Positions 8,801 to 17,344 of a stretch of DNA of 34,711 nt are shown piece by piece. Location: NCBI GenBank assembly GCA_026391355.1, contig JAPLDH010000007.1, forward strand, positions 1 to 34,711, in the 5' to 3' direction. The position numbers and the translations under genes are program-made. Positions within the stretch are counted from its first letter, which is position 1. Each line of letters starts with the position of its first letter. The notes beneath the pieces are model-generated. The model was not told where the DNA came from and did no database searches. It saw only the letters and a program-made list of their open reading frames with translations. Source of the DNA: Bacteroidota bacterium. GTDB lineage: Bacteria > Bacteroidota > Bacteroidia > Bacteroidales > FEN-979.

Positions 8801-10492
8801 TTAAAAGGTTATTCCACCATTCATCAGTAAATGTTCAACAATGGGGCCAAGCGATAAGGCCGGGAAATGGGTTAACCCGCCAACAATGAGAATAACCCCG
8901 ACAAGTAAGCTGATAAACAGCCCATTGTCAGTGCGAAAAGTACCTGCTGAAAGAGGGGTAATTTTCTTTCCGGCCATATTTCCTGCTATTGCCATTACCG
9001 GAATAATTACCCCAAACCTGCCGAGGAGCATTCCGATGCCTAGTGTCACATTATAAAATAATGTATTGGCATTTAGCCCTGCAAAAGCGCTTCCGTTGTT
9101 CCCTGCAGCAGAACTATAGGCGTAGAGGATTTCGGAAAAGCCATGGGGACCTGAATTATTGAGACCCGATAATCCGGGGTTAATTACCGAAGCCCACGCC
9201 GAGAAAAGAAGGATGACAAAATTTGGCACCAGAACAGCGATAATTGCCATTTGAACTTCGAAGGCTTCAATCTTTTTACCCAGGTATTCAGGGGTACGTC
9301 CAACCATAAGCCCGGCAATAAAAACCGTCAGAATAATAAATATTACCATACCATATAATCCTGCACCTACCCCGCCAAAGATTACTTCACCAAGCATGAT
9401 ATTCAGCATGGCAACCATCCCGGCCAGAGGCGACAAACTGTCGTGCATTGCATTGACCGAACCATTCGATGCTGCCGTCGTGGAAGTTGACCAAAGAATG
9501 CTGTTTGTAATACCAAAACGGGTTTCTTTGCCTTCCATCCGGGGCAAATGTCTGAATATAGGATTGGCAGAATATTCAGCATACAAGGAAATCACCAAAC
9601 CGGCGATCAATAAAATAAACATGGCCGAAAAAACCGCCCAACCCTGCCGTGTGGAGCCGACCATTTTGCCGTACGTATATGTCAATGATGATGGAATCAG
9701 CAAAATGGCCAACATTTCAATAAGATTGCTGAATGGGGTTGGGTTCTCGAAAGGATGAGCGCTGTTGGTATTAAAAAATCCGCCTCCGTTCGTTCCCAGT
9801 TGTTTTATTGCAATTTGCGAAGCTGCAGGGCCCATAGGGATTACCTGCGTGGCCCCCTGTAAGGTCTTAATGGTTTCATAGGGTTTAAAGTTCTGAATAA
9901 CTCCCTGACTGACCAGAATGACAGACAATAATATGGAGAGTGGCAATAGCACATACAATATTGAGCGTGTAAGGTCTGTCCAGAAATTCCCAAGCTTCTC
10001 GGTGGTTTTTCGTGAAATACCCCGTATGAGCGCCAGTAAAACAGCTATTCCGGTTGCAGCGCTGACAAAGTTCTGTACCGTAAGTCCAATCATTTGAACA
10101 AAATAACCCAATGTTGTTTCCCCTGAGTATCCCTGCCAGTTGGTATTGGTTGTAAAACTTACGGCAGTATTAAAGGCCGAATGCCAGGATACATTTGGAA
10201 GATGTGCAGGATTCAAGGGTAAAAATACCTGAAGGAGCTGAATCAGAAACACAAAAACAAATCCTGTCAGATTAAATATGAGTAACCCGAAAGTGTATGA
10301 CTTCCAGTTTGTTTCCCCATCAGGGTTAACTCCTGTGAATCTATAGGTCAGCTTTTCAAGCCAGCCAAAAACGGGAAGCATCACATGTTTATTCCCTGTG
10401 AATACTTTATACATGTAATTCCCTAAAACAGGTGTTAATCCTATTAACAGGCTAAAGAACAGGATTACCTGGATGATGTCCTGAGTTGTCAT
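8801..10492 (-). CDS. kdpA: KdpA, potassium-binding and translocating subunit
   Basis: The 563-residue polytopic protein contains the four pore-loop regions that form the KdpA selectivity filter: TNTNWQGYSG, GTNGGGFFNTNSAHPFENP, TAASNGSVNAMHDSL and AAGNNGSAFAGLN. About ten hydrophobic helices are spread along the chain, as expected for this transporter of the potassium-channel superfamily. It lies directly after kdpF and before kdpB. Confidence 0.97.
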   Translation of the reverse strand: MTTQDIIQVILFFSLLIGLTPVLGNYMYKVFTGNKHVMLPVFGWLEKLTYRFTGVNPDGETNWKSYTFGLLIFNLTGFVFVFLIQLLQVFLPLNPAHLPNVSWHSAFNTAVSFTTNTNWQGYSGETTLGYFVQMIGLTVQNFVSAATGIAVLLALIRGISRKTTEKLGNFWTDLTRSILYVLLPLSILLSVILVSQGVIQNFKPYETIKTLQGATQVIPMGPAASQIAIKQLGTNGGGFFNTNSAHPFENPTPFSNLIEMLAILLIPSSLTYTYGKMVGSTRQGWAVFSAMFILLIAGLVISLYAEYSANPIFRHLPRMEGKETRFGITNSILWSTSTTAASNGSVNAMHDSLSPLAGMVAMLNIMLGEVIFGGVGAGLYGMVIFIILTVFIAGLMVGRTPEYLGKKIEAFEVQMAIIAVLVPNFVILLFSAWASVINPGLSGLNNSGPHGFSEILYAYSSAAGNNGSAFAGLNANTLFYNVTLGIGMLLGRFGVIIPVMAIAGNMAGKKITPLSAGTFRTDNGLFISLLVGVILIVGGLTHFPALSLGPIVEHLLMNGGITF

Positions 10493-10500
10493 TTTGTTTA

Positions 10501-10596
10501 TTAAAATTTTTCGGGGTTTACCAGTGTATAAACAAGGTATCCGAGAATAAGCATAGCAATGATGGCTCCTACAATATACCCGGAGGATGAATTCAT
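10501..10596 (-). CDS. kdpF: KdpF, small membrane subunit of the potassium pump
   Basis: A 31-residue peptide begins MNSSSGYIVGAIIAMLI and ends TLVNPEKF, immediately upstream of kdpA (8 bp gap). The single hydrophobic helix, the central LGYLVY and the final PEKF match KdpF, which is about 29 residues in E. coli and stabilises the complex. An in-frame ATG at 10636-10638 would add 14 residues (MDAKILLVTFKPFE); the shorter start fits the usual length. Confidence 0.88.
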   Translation of the reverse strand: MNSSSGYIVGAIIAMLILGYLVYTLVNPEKF

Positions 10597-10660
10597 CTCA
10601 AAAGGTTTGAATGTAACCAGCAAAATTTTTGCATCCATGTCAGAACATTTTTACACGATG

Positions 10661-10725
10661 CAAAATTGCGACGGGAATTATAAGGGTTTTATAATATTAT
10701 TACCGGGGGTATAAAGATTTTATAA
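10661..10725 (-). promoter_or_regulatory. kdp promoter region with two candidate KdpE-binding direct repeats
   Basis: On the minus strand, TTATAAAATCTTTATA (10710-10725) and TTATAAAACCCTTATA (10679-10694) match at 14 of 16 positions, with starts exactly 31 bp apart (about three helical turns). The upstream copy is followed by CCCC, recalling the T-rich, ACCCC-flanked E. coli KdpE site. CAATTTTG at 10661-10668 is a 7/8 match to TAnnTTTG and lies 10 bp downstream of the nearer repeat. The -33 zone therefore overlaps that repeat, consistent with an activated promoter. The link to KdpE is inferred from position and composition. Confidence 0.55.
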
Positions 10726-10755
10726 AGATGAGAAAAACCAGTTTCGAAGGCAAGT

Positions 10756-11199
10756 TTATCTTGGCGCTTCATTTACCAGCAGCCAGTAAACGCCGGTACT
10801 ACTGAAAGCATGTACAAATTCAACAAAATCAACCGGTTTGACGACATAGCTGTTTGCGCCCAACTCATATGCTTTTGTAATATCAGGGTCTTCCTTTGAA
10901 GAAGTAATAATCACAACCGGCAGCTTCTTTGTTTCGGCATTTGATTTAATTTCTTTTAAAACCTCCAATCCGTTTACTTTGGGGAGCTTCAGGTCAAGAA
11001 AAATTACCTTGGGGGGTTTGAATTTGTCGCGGTTTGAATGGATTCCCCGGCAGAAAATAAAGTCGAGCGCTTCTGCTCCGTCTTCAGCGACGAATATATT
11101 GTTGGCCAGTTTCTGTTTTTGCAGAGTTCTGACTATTAATTCTGCATCATGTGGATTGTCTTCCACAATCAGAATATCGACAGGATCAAATTGGTTCAT
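10756..11199 (-). CDS. Stand-alone receiver domain response regulator (Rcp1/CheY-like)
   Basis: The 147-residue protein is one receiver domain. It has the acidic pair in ILIVEDNPHD, phosphoacceptor Asp near 69 in VIFLDLKLPKVNG, Thr/Ser at VVIITSSKED and Lys in SYVVKPVDF. The insert LDFIFCRGIHSNRDKFKPP is typical of Rcp1-type receivers that partner phytochrome-like or PAS kinases. There is no output domain, so it probably relays phosphate or acts by protein contact. It is the last of four two-component genes on this strand, separated from the receiver-kinase by a repeat-filled gap. Confidence 0.88.
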   Translation of the reverse strand: MNQFDPVDILIVEDNPHDAELIVRTLQKQKLANNIFVAEDGAEALDFIFCRGIHSNRDKFKPPKVIFLDLKLPKVNGLEVLKEIKSNAETKKLPVVIITSSKEDPDITKAYELGANSYVVKPVDFVEFVHAFSSTGVYWLLVNEAPR

Positions 11200-11357
11200 G
11201 TCTTATTATTTAGTCGTAAGTCATAAGTCGTAAGTCGTAAGTCATTGGTCATTAGCCTATAGTGATCAGTCATTAGTTCATTAGAATTTTCTTTTTGCAT
11301 TTTGCATTTTGAATTTCTGCATTCTTCATTACTATTGCCTAATGCCTAATGCCTAAA
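11200..11357. repeat. Intergenic stretch built almost entirely of degenerate heptamers
   Basis: Read on the minus strand, the gap runs as 7-bp phrases. It starts with GCATTAG copies, the first of which shares the TAG stop of the upstream kinase gene. AT-rich phrases around AAAATGC follow, then TAATGAC/CAATGAC, and finally TTACGAC, TTATGAC and TTACGAC up to the next start codon. On the plus strand the clearest run is CGTAAGT with one CATAAGT variant (about 11214-11241). No hairpin dominates and no gene fits. Confidence 0.8.
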
Positions 11358-12516
11358 TTGGCAATGAAAAATAAAATGTTGCTCCTTTATCGACTTCACC
11401 TTCTGCCCAAACCTCTCCACCATGCCGGATTATGATATGCTGAACAATCGCCAGTCCGACCCCTGTTCCTTCGAATTCCTTCACACTATGAAGACGTTGA
11501 AATACTCCAAAAAGTTTATTAATATACTTCATATCGAAACCGGCTCCGTAATCCATGATGCTATAGACCACCCTGTTTTCTTCCGGTTTGGACGATATTT
11601 TAATCACAGCGTGTTCGCGACGTGAAGAAAATTTGATTGCATTGGATATCAGATTGACCCACACTTGCCTTATCAACATTCGATCGCCGGAAACAGGGTT
11701 CAGGTTACCCAACTGAAAACTGATCCGATGTCGGGTTTCGGGTGTTGTAAGTTCACTGTAAACAGAACCGGCAAGTTGCTCCATGTCAATGCTGTAAATA
11801 TTCAATTCGATCCGGCTGAGCCGTGAAAAGTCAAGAAGATCATCAATAAGTTGTCCCATATGCTTTGCACTGTCACCGATTACAGCACACAATCGTTTTC
11901 CTTCATCATCGAACTTCGATTTATAATTTTCCAAAAGAATACTGGTAAACCCGTCAATAGCTCTCAGGGGCGCACGAAGGTCATGTGAGACGGTATATGA
12001 AAACGTTTCCAATTCTTTGTTTATTGCCTGAAGCTGCGCGGTGCGGTCAATGACGCGTTGTTCCAGTTGTTCATTCAGTATAGTCAGATTTGCCTGGCTT
12101 TTACGCAGCGCTATTTCCAAACTTTTCCGTTCAATTGAATAATGAATTGAACGCGCAAACATGTCAGTGTCGATTTTTCCTTTGATAAGATAATCCTGGG
12201 CTCCGATTTTTATCGAAGCAAGCGCCAGTTCATCATCTTTATGACCTGTAAAAACAACGACAGGTATTGATGGTATTTGTAATACCACCCTCCTGACGGT
12301 ATCCAATCCCTGGCTATCCGGTAATCCCAGATCAAGAAGAACAAGATCTGTCTTGTTTTTATCAAGGTATTCAAAGGCAAATGAAATACAATTGACATTA
12401 AAAAGCTTCATTTCAGGTAAATCAAGAACCATCTCCTCGATAATTCTGACATCACCCGGATTATCTTCAATTAATAACAGGTTAAGTTTATCACTCATTT
12501 TGTTCGTATGAATCAT
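11353..12516 (-). CDS. Receiver-histidine kinase fusion
   Basis: The 387-residue soluble protein has an N-terminal receiver domain (about 10-130; LLLIEDNPGD, phosphoacceptor Asp near 62 in LLDLGLPDSQG, Lys in YLIKGK). A coiled coil follows (about 130-170; LEIALRKSQANLTILNEQLEQRV). HisKA has its His near 178 (TVSHDLRAPLRAIDGF), and HATPase_c contains NLISNAIKFS, DYGAGFD and GTGVGLAI. It has no membrane segment and probably takes phosphate from the upstream sensor kinase or passes it to the neighbouring receivers. The ATG overlaps the preceding receiver gene's TGA as ATGA; an internal ATG (MSDKLN) six codons later is an alternative. The TAG stop lies inside a heptamer repeat. Confidence 0.9.
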   Translation of the reverse strand: MIHTNKMSDKLNLLLIEDNPGDVRIIEEMVLDLPEMKLFNVNCISFAFEYLDKNKTDLVLLDLGLPDSQGLDTVRRVVLQIPSIPVVVFTGHKDDELALASIKIGAQDYLIKGKIDTDMFARSIHYSIERKSLEIALRKSQANLTILNEQLEQRVIDRTAQLQAINKELETFSYTVSHDLRAPLRAIDGFTSILLENYKSKFDDEGKRLCAVIGDSAKHMGQLIDDLLDFSRLSRIELNIYSIDMEQLAGSVYSELTTPETRHRISFQLGNLNPVSGDRMLIRQVWVNLISNAIKFSSRREHAVIKISSKPEENRVVYSIMDYGAGFDMKYINKLFGVFQRLHSVKEFEGTGVGLAIVQHIIIRHGGEVWAEGEVDKGATFYFSLPI

Positions 12517-12971
12517 TTCTTTTTAATTCCGTTGTTCGGAGGCAATCTAACAATAGTCAGCCAGAAATCTTCAATCGAATGTATCACTTTTAAAAACTGT
12601 TCAAAATCGATTGGTTTGGTTATAAAACAATTTACATGAAGATTATAGGTTTTAAGGATATCCTGTTCGTCAGATGAAATTGTAAGGGCAACAACCGGTA
12701 TCCTCTTTAAACTCTCATCCTTCTTAATATCTTCAAGCACTTCTCTTCCGTCTTTGCGGGGAAGATTCAAATCAAGTAAAATAAGGTCGGGACGTGGCGC
12801 GTCTTGATATCTGCCTCTATGGTAAAGAAAATCCATGGCCTCGATGCCATCCATCACATGATGAATATTATTGATTACTTTACTGTCCTGAAGGGCTTCC
12901 CGTGCAAGCCGGGCATCCCCTTCGTTATCCTCCACGAGGAGAATTTCAATGGGTCTTACTGCTGTTTCCAT
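12513..12971 (-). CDS. Stand-alone receiver domain response regulator, coupled to the sensor kinase
   Basis: The ATG at 12969-12971 gives 152 residues starting METAVRPIEILLVEDNEGD. A longer open frame upstream only shadows the kinase gene and is rejected as coding. The receiver has phosphoacceptor Asp near 67 in DLILLDLNLPRKDG, VVALTIS and Lys in CFITKPIDF, with the LYHRGRYQDAPRP insert of the Rcp1 type. It overlaps the 3' end of the sensor kinase by 26 bp and the start of the receiver-kinase by 4 bp. The three genes are thus a tightly coupled unit, which makes it the likely first phosphate acceptor of that kinase. Confidence 0.88.
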   Translation of the reverse strand: METAVRPIEILLVEDNEGDARLAREALQDSKVINNIHHVMDGIEAMDFLYHRGRYQDAPRPDLILLDLNLPRKDGREVLEDIKKDESLKRIPVVALTISSDEQDILKTYNLHVNCFITKPIDFEQFLKVIHSIEDFWLTIVRLPPNNGIKKK

Positions 12972-15099
12972 CTCTATGAATTGTTGAATTGTCGATTCGA
13001 TGAAAGGAAAAATAAAAAACGGATCCTTTTCCGGGTTCTGATTCAACCCAGATCCTTCCTTCATGCCGTTGAATAATGCGATGGCATATTGCAAGACCAA
13101 TGCCTGTTCCCGGATATTGATTACCGGCATGAAGTCGTTGAAAAATGAGAAATATCTTGTCGAAAAATTGTGTTTCGATTCCGATTCCATTATCTTTCAT
13201 AGAAAAGATCCATTCTCCCTTTTCCAGTTTCGCGGAAATATGGATCCGTGGTTTCTCTTCACTATGAAACTTGATAGCGTTTCCGATAAGATTCTGAAAA
13301 ACCTGGACAATTTGTCCATGATCACCTATAATCAACGGCAGATCCTCATTTGTAATGATTGCACCTGATTCAATGATCGCAACCTGCAGATTAGAAATGG
13401 CCTCTCCCAAAGCGAGATGTGAATCTACCGGATTGAAAGACCCGCTTCGGGTGTTAATCCTGGAGTATGACAGAAGATCCTGTATCAACCGTTGCATTCT
13501 GTTAGCGCCGTCAACGATATAATGGATAAATTCGTCCGCATCCTTTCCCAGTACATTGTTGTATCTTTTATAGAGTAACTGCGTAAAACTGGCAACCATC
13601 CGGAGCGGTTCCTGAAGATCGTGGGATGCTACGTAAGCAAACTGTTCAAGTTCTTTGTTGGAACGTTCAAGTTCGGTATTTGTCTGATTCAGCTTTTTAT
13701 TGGCTTCCCGTTCTGCAGTCTGATCCCGGAAAACAAATACAACGCTATTGATTTGTTGATTTTCATGGATAATTGGGGAACAATTACCGGCAATCGGCGT
13801 TTTCATTCCGGTTGTTGAAATGATCAGGGATTGATCAGGTAATCTTTCAACCACACCTTCCTTTAACACACGTTCTATTGGAATGTCAACCCTGGTATTT
13901 GTCTTCTCATTTACAATACGGAACACCTCACCCAGTATCCTTCCCTTTGCATCAGATTCGTTCCAGCCGATCAATTGCCCGGCAACCGGGTTCATATTCC
14001 GGATAATTCCGGTCTTATCCGCTATTACTACTCCATCACCAATACTGTAAAGTGTTGTCTGGTATTCTTCCTGCGTTTGGGCCAGATCTTTTTCTTTCAG
14101 GAATAATTCCCTGTAAATATTACTTTGCCGAAGAAAATAGAACCTGGAAATTGCTACCGCAATTAAAATAATAAGAACAATGGTAAAGATCATGATATAG
14201 CCTGCCCGGTAACTGAGTTCAGAAAAGATCTCGCTCCGGTCAACTTTTGCCACCATGTACCAGGGAGTTCCGGGCACTTTGCACACATAGGAAAGAACTT
14301 CAACATTGCGGTAATCATTCCCTTCCCAGATTCCCTGATAACCCAAAACAGCTTTTACTGCCGCAATGGTTATACTTGTTAACGGCAATTGGAAAGATAA
14401 TGCAGTATGTGTACGGTGTCGTAATTCGTTCAGGAATAGCACACTGTCGCCATTTTTCCGGACAATCAATATTTCCGACGACCTGCTGGGTGTGGGCCAA
14501 GACTGAATAAGCGGATAAAGATATTCATTCGGGTCAACCCGAAAAACCAATATAGCGATTGAAATATTGTTCCTGTTTGTAAACGGAACCATAATGTCAT
14601 AATGAATTTTATTGTGTAAATGGCAATAGTAAAGATCCGTAATGATCACTTTTTGCAGGAATGCAGCTTCGGTAATAAATCCGTTGGTTATCGTATCAAC
14701 TGTTTTCAGCGCCGGATCAAGCGAAAACAGGACTTTTCCCGCGGGAGAGGTGATAAAAATATTTTCATACCCGGATTGTGTTTTGATAATGGAGAGTTGC
14801 TCCCTGATTTCGTTTTTCAGATCTGCATTAAAATCGTTAATGAGAAATTGTTCAATACTTCTTTCAAAAAAGGCGCTTTTGTAAAAAACATTTGCATCTC
14901 CAAGCCTCTCTTTCCTCCACTGGGTGATCTGGTTGATCTTGAGTTCAGCAATAGCTTTCAGTTCATTGTATTTATCTTTACGGATGATATTCGTTTCGTA
15001 TCGAAAATATAAATATCCGCCAAGAAGGATCAAAATACATAAACTGCATGCCAGGAAAATTAAAAGCCGTTTACTGCCGGTATTCAGATGCTCTGTCAT
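12946..15099 (-). CDS. Membrane sensor histidine kinase with extracytoplasmic sensor and PAS domain
   Basis: The 717-residue protein has transmembrane helices at about 11-32 and 299-320. They bracket a 265-residue extracytoplasmic region (including YENIFITSPAGKVLFSLDP and a terminal GTPWYMVAKVD) that looks like a double-Cache-type small-molecule sensor. A PAS domain follows (about 342-460; YSIGDGVVIADKTGIIRNMNP), then a coiled coil, HisKA with His near 493 (YVASHDLQEPLRMV), and HATPase_c (NLIGNAIKFH, DNGIGIE, GTGIGLAICH). The ligand cannot be told from sequence. It heads the phosphorelay cluster. Confidence 0.9.
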   Translation of the reverse strand: MTEHLNTGSKRLLIFLACSLCILILLGGYLYFRYETNIIRKDKYNELKAIAELKINQITQWRKERLGDANVFYKSAFFERSIEQFLINDFNADLKNEIREQLSIIKTQSGYENIFITSPAGKVLFSLDPALKTVDTITNGFITEAAFLQKVIITDLYYCHLHNKIHYDIMVPFTNRNNISIAILVFRVDPNEYLYPLIQSWPTPSRSSEILIVRKNGDSVLFLNELRHRTHTALSFQLPLTSITIAAVKAVLGYQGIWEGNDYRNVEVLSYVCKVPGTPWYMVAKVDRSEIFSELSYRAGYIMIFTIVLIILIAVAISRFYFLRQSNIYRELFLKEKDLAQTQEEYQTTLYSIGDGVVIADKTGIIRNMNPVAGQLIGWNESDAKGRILGEVFRIVNEKTNTRVDIPIERVLKEGVVERLPDQSLIISTTGMKTPIAGNCSPIIHENQQINSVVFVFRDQTAEREANKKLNQTNTELERSNKELEQFAYVASHDLQEPLRMVASFTQLLYKRYNNVLGKDADEFIHYIVDGANRMQRLIQDLLSYSRINTRSGSFNPVDSHLALGEAISNLQVAIIESGAIITNEDLPLIIGDHGQIVQVFQNLIGNAIKFHSEEKPRIHISAKLEKGEWIFSMKDNGIGIETQFFDKIFLIFQRLHAGNQYPGTGIGLAICHRIIQRHEGRIWVESEPGKGSVFYFSFHRIDNSTIHRDGNSSKTH

Positions 15100-15150
15100 T
15101 GCATTACTGGTTGATAACCTGCTATTATTTCCCGATTGTAAATAATTATG

Positions 15151-15158
15151 CTAAGTTA
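15151..15158 (-). promoter_or_regulatory. Possible -7 element of the sensor kinase operon
   Basis: TAACTTAG on the minus strand is one base off TAnnTTTG and lies 52 bp upstream of the kinase ATG. No convincing -33 element is seen at the usual distance; that region would overlap the end of the EF-G gene. Confidence 0.3.
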
Positions 15159-15180
15159 GGGAGAAAAAGGAATATTTGAC

Positions 15181-17244
15181 CTATATTTTCACTGCCAGCT
15201 TTTTTAACACTTCTTCCTGGATGTTTTTAGGTAAGGGAGTATAGTTAAAGAATTCCATTGAATAGTTTGCTCTTCCGCTTGAGATGTTTCTCAATTGCGT
15301 GGAGTATCCGAACATCTCCATCAGGGGCACAAAACCGGTTATCTTCTGGGCGCCTTTACGGTATCTTCTCATTGCTTCGATCTTACCTCTCCGGCGGTTG
15401 AGGTTACCAACAACATCGCCGATGTATTCATCCGGAGTGTTTATTTCGATCTTCATCATGGGTTCGAGCAGAATGGGTCCGGCCTTCATGAAACCATTCT
15501 TGAAACAGATGGAACCGCAGGTCTGGAAGGCCATATCGGAAGAATCCACCGGATGATGGTTTCCGTCGATAAGAACCACCTTGACATCAACGACCGGATA
15601 ACCTGCCAGAATCCCCCGGTCGAGTGTCTTCTGAATCCCTTTATTGACCGATTGAATGAATTCTGCAGGAATCGATCCACCTTTGATCTTGTCAATAAAT
15701 TCATAGCCTTTTGCCTCATTCGGTTCGATTCGCATAACGGTATGGGCAAACTGACCTTTCCCGCCTGTTTGCTTGCTGTGTTTGTAGTTTGACTCCACTT
15801 CGGCGGTGATGGTTTCCCTGAAAGCCACGGATGGTTCACCAACAATCGATTCCACATTGAATTCATGTTTTAACCTGTCGATGATGATTTCCAGGTGAAG
15901 TTCACCCATTCCGGAGATCACGGTTTCTTCTGTTTCATCATCAAAACGAACATTGAATGAAGGATCCTCGTTTGTCAGTCTTCCCAACGCTTCACCCAGT
16001 TTTGCCTGGTCTTTCCTGCTGGCAGGAGATATTTTAAGTTCGATGACTGAAGGTGGGATAAAAATGGATTCCAGCAGGAAACGGTGTTCGTCTCCACAAA
16101 GGGTATCTCCTGTTTTTGTAAATTTCATGCCGATCAGGGCAACGATATCACCTGCGGTTGCTTCGGAAACTTCTTCACGCTCTTTGGCACGGATCTTTAA
16201 TATTCTCCCCACTCTTTCATGCTTGGCTTTGGTGGCATTCCATATCTGCATCCCACTTTTCAATGTTCCGGAAAAAATACGCGTAAAAGTCTGTTGTCCC
16301 ACAAAAGGATCATTGATCAGTTTAAAGGCAAGCGCCGAAAATGGTTCTTTCGGAGATGGGTGACACGTATGGGATTTCGACGGATTATCCACGTCAATAC
16401 CAACCACTGCACCTACATCAATCGGGGAGGGAAGGTAATCAAGAACGGCATCCAACAGCATCTGAATCCCTTTATTCTTATATGCAGCTCCACAGAATAC
16501 CGGAGTAATAAGAAGTTTCAGGGTAGCATCCCGCAATGCTTTTTTCAGTAATTCGCCAGGGATCTCTTTATCTTCAAGGAAGAGCTCCATGATCTCATCA
16601 TTAAAATCCGCCAGTTTTTCTGTCAGGAAGGCTCTTGCGGCTTTGCATTTCGGCTTGTATTCATCCGGGACATCCGTTTCATATTGCTCAAAATCGCGGA
16701 ATACATATGCTTTACAATCAAGGATGTCGATGATCCCTGTGAAATGTTCTTCCGCTCCCATGGGGATATGCAACGGTACTGCATTGGCATCAAGGTATTT
16801 GGTCATCTGAGATACAACGGCCTGAAAATCAGCGCCGGTTCTGTCCATTTTATTAATGAAGGCAATACGCGGAACCCGGTAGCGGTCGGCTTGATTCCAT
16901 ACCGTCTCGCTTTGTGGTTCAACCCCGCCAACTGCGCAAAAAACCGCGATCATCCCATCGATTACTCGTAAAGAACGTTCAACTTCAACCGTAAAATCAA
17001 CGTGTCCCGGCGTATCAATCAGGTTGATCTGAGAGCCTTTCCATTGACAGGATATGGCTGCGGATGCAATGGTGATCCCTCTTTCCTGTTCCTGTTTCAT
17101 GAAATCCATGGTGGCTTGGCCGTCATGGACTTCTCCCATTTTCCGGGTTGTTCCCGTGAAAAACAGGATCCTTTCCGTTACTGTTGTTTTGCCTGCATCA
17201 ATATGAGCAGCAATACCGATATTTCTTAATTTATTTAAAGGCAT
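15181..17244 (-). CDS. fusA: Elongation factor G (translocase GTPase), paralogue type
   Basis: The 687-residue protein shows G1 AHIDAGKTT (about 13-21), the switch region QEQERGITIASA, G3 DTPGHVDF, and G4 NKMDRTGADF. EF-G domains II-V follow, with GMGELHLEIIIDRLK and the closing GRANYSMEFFNY. It catalyses mRNA-tRNA translocation and ribosome recycling. No ribosomal protein or EF-Tu gene is adjacent, so it is probably a second, specialised EF-G rather than the str-operon copy. Some Bacteroides carry an EF-G2 used in starvation; unlike forms described as GTPase-independent, all GTP-binding motifs are intact here. It lies 100 bp downstream of a DEAD-box helicase gene, with a strong hairpin in between. 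Confidence 0.92.
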   Translation of the reverse strand: MPLNKLRNIGIAAHIDAGKTTVTERILFFTGTTRKMGEVHDGQATMDFMKQEQERGITIASAAISCQWKGSQINLIDTPGHVDFTVEVERSLRVIDGMIAVFCAVGGVEPQSETVWNQADRYRVPRIAFINKMDRTGADFQAVVSQMTKYLDANAVPLHIPMGAEEHFTGIIDILDCKAYVFRDFEQYETDVPDEYKPKCKAARAFLTEKLADFNDEIMELFLEDKEIPGELLKKALRDATLKLLITPVFCGAAYKNKGIQMLLDAVLDYLPSPIDVGAVVGIDVDNPSKSHTCHPSPKEPFSALAFKLINDPFVGQQTFTRIFSGTLKSGMQIWNATKAKHERVGRILKIRAKEREEVSEATAGDIVALIGMKFTKTGDTLCGDEHRFLLESIFIPPSVIELKISPASRKDQAKLGEALGRLTNEDPSFNVRFDDETEETVISGMGELHLEIIIDRLKHEFNVESIVGEPSVAFRETITAEVESNYKHSKQTGGKGQFAHTVMRIEPNEAKGYEFIDKIKGGSIPAEFIQSVNKGIQKTLDRGILAGYPVVDVKVVLIDGNHHPVDSSDMAFQTCGSICFKNGFMKAGPILLEPMMKIEINTPDEYIGDVVGNLNRRRGKIEAMRRYRKGAQKITGFVPLMEMFGYSTQLRNISSGRANYSMEFFNYTPLPKNIQEEVLKKLAVKI

Positions 17245-17260
17245 AACAATTTAATTTTTT

Positions 17261-17319
17261 CACCTCAGCCCCTGCAGGGGATGAGGTGCATGGTAAATTC
17301 CCCGTCCCGAGTATTCGGG
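17261..17319. promoter_or_regulatory. Two hairpins between the helicase stop and the EF-G start
   Basis: A 28-bp inverted repeat at 17261-17288 (arms CACCTCA/TGAGGTG around CCCCTGCAGGGG, one mismatched pair) lies 16 nt before the EF-G ATG on the minus strand and is followed there by AAAAAATT. A second hairpin, CCCGA-loop-TCGGG, lies at 17306-17319. With no T run on the minus strand, the first does not look like a standard terminator for the helicase. It may structure the EF-G leader or stabilise a processed mRNA end. Confidence 0.5.
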
Positions 17320-17344
17320 GTCCCTGGGGTTCATACCAATTGAT

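Noticed and set aside
12972-13190. N-terminal 73-residue extension of the stand-alone receiver protein
   Set aside because: It lies in a second frame over the 3' part of the sensor kinase gene, which is clearly coding there. The receiver domain starts at METAVRPIEI, so the ATG at 12971 is used.
17261-17288. Rho-independent terminator of the first helicase gene
   Set aside because: On the minus strand the stem is followed by an A run, not T. On the plus strand it is preceded by T and followed by mixed sequence.
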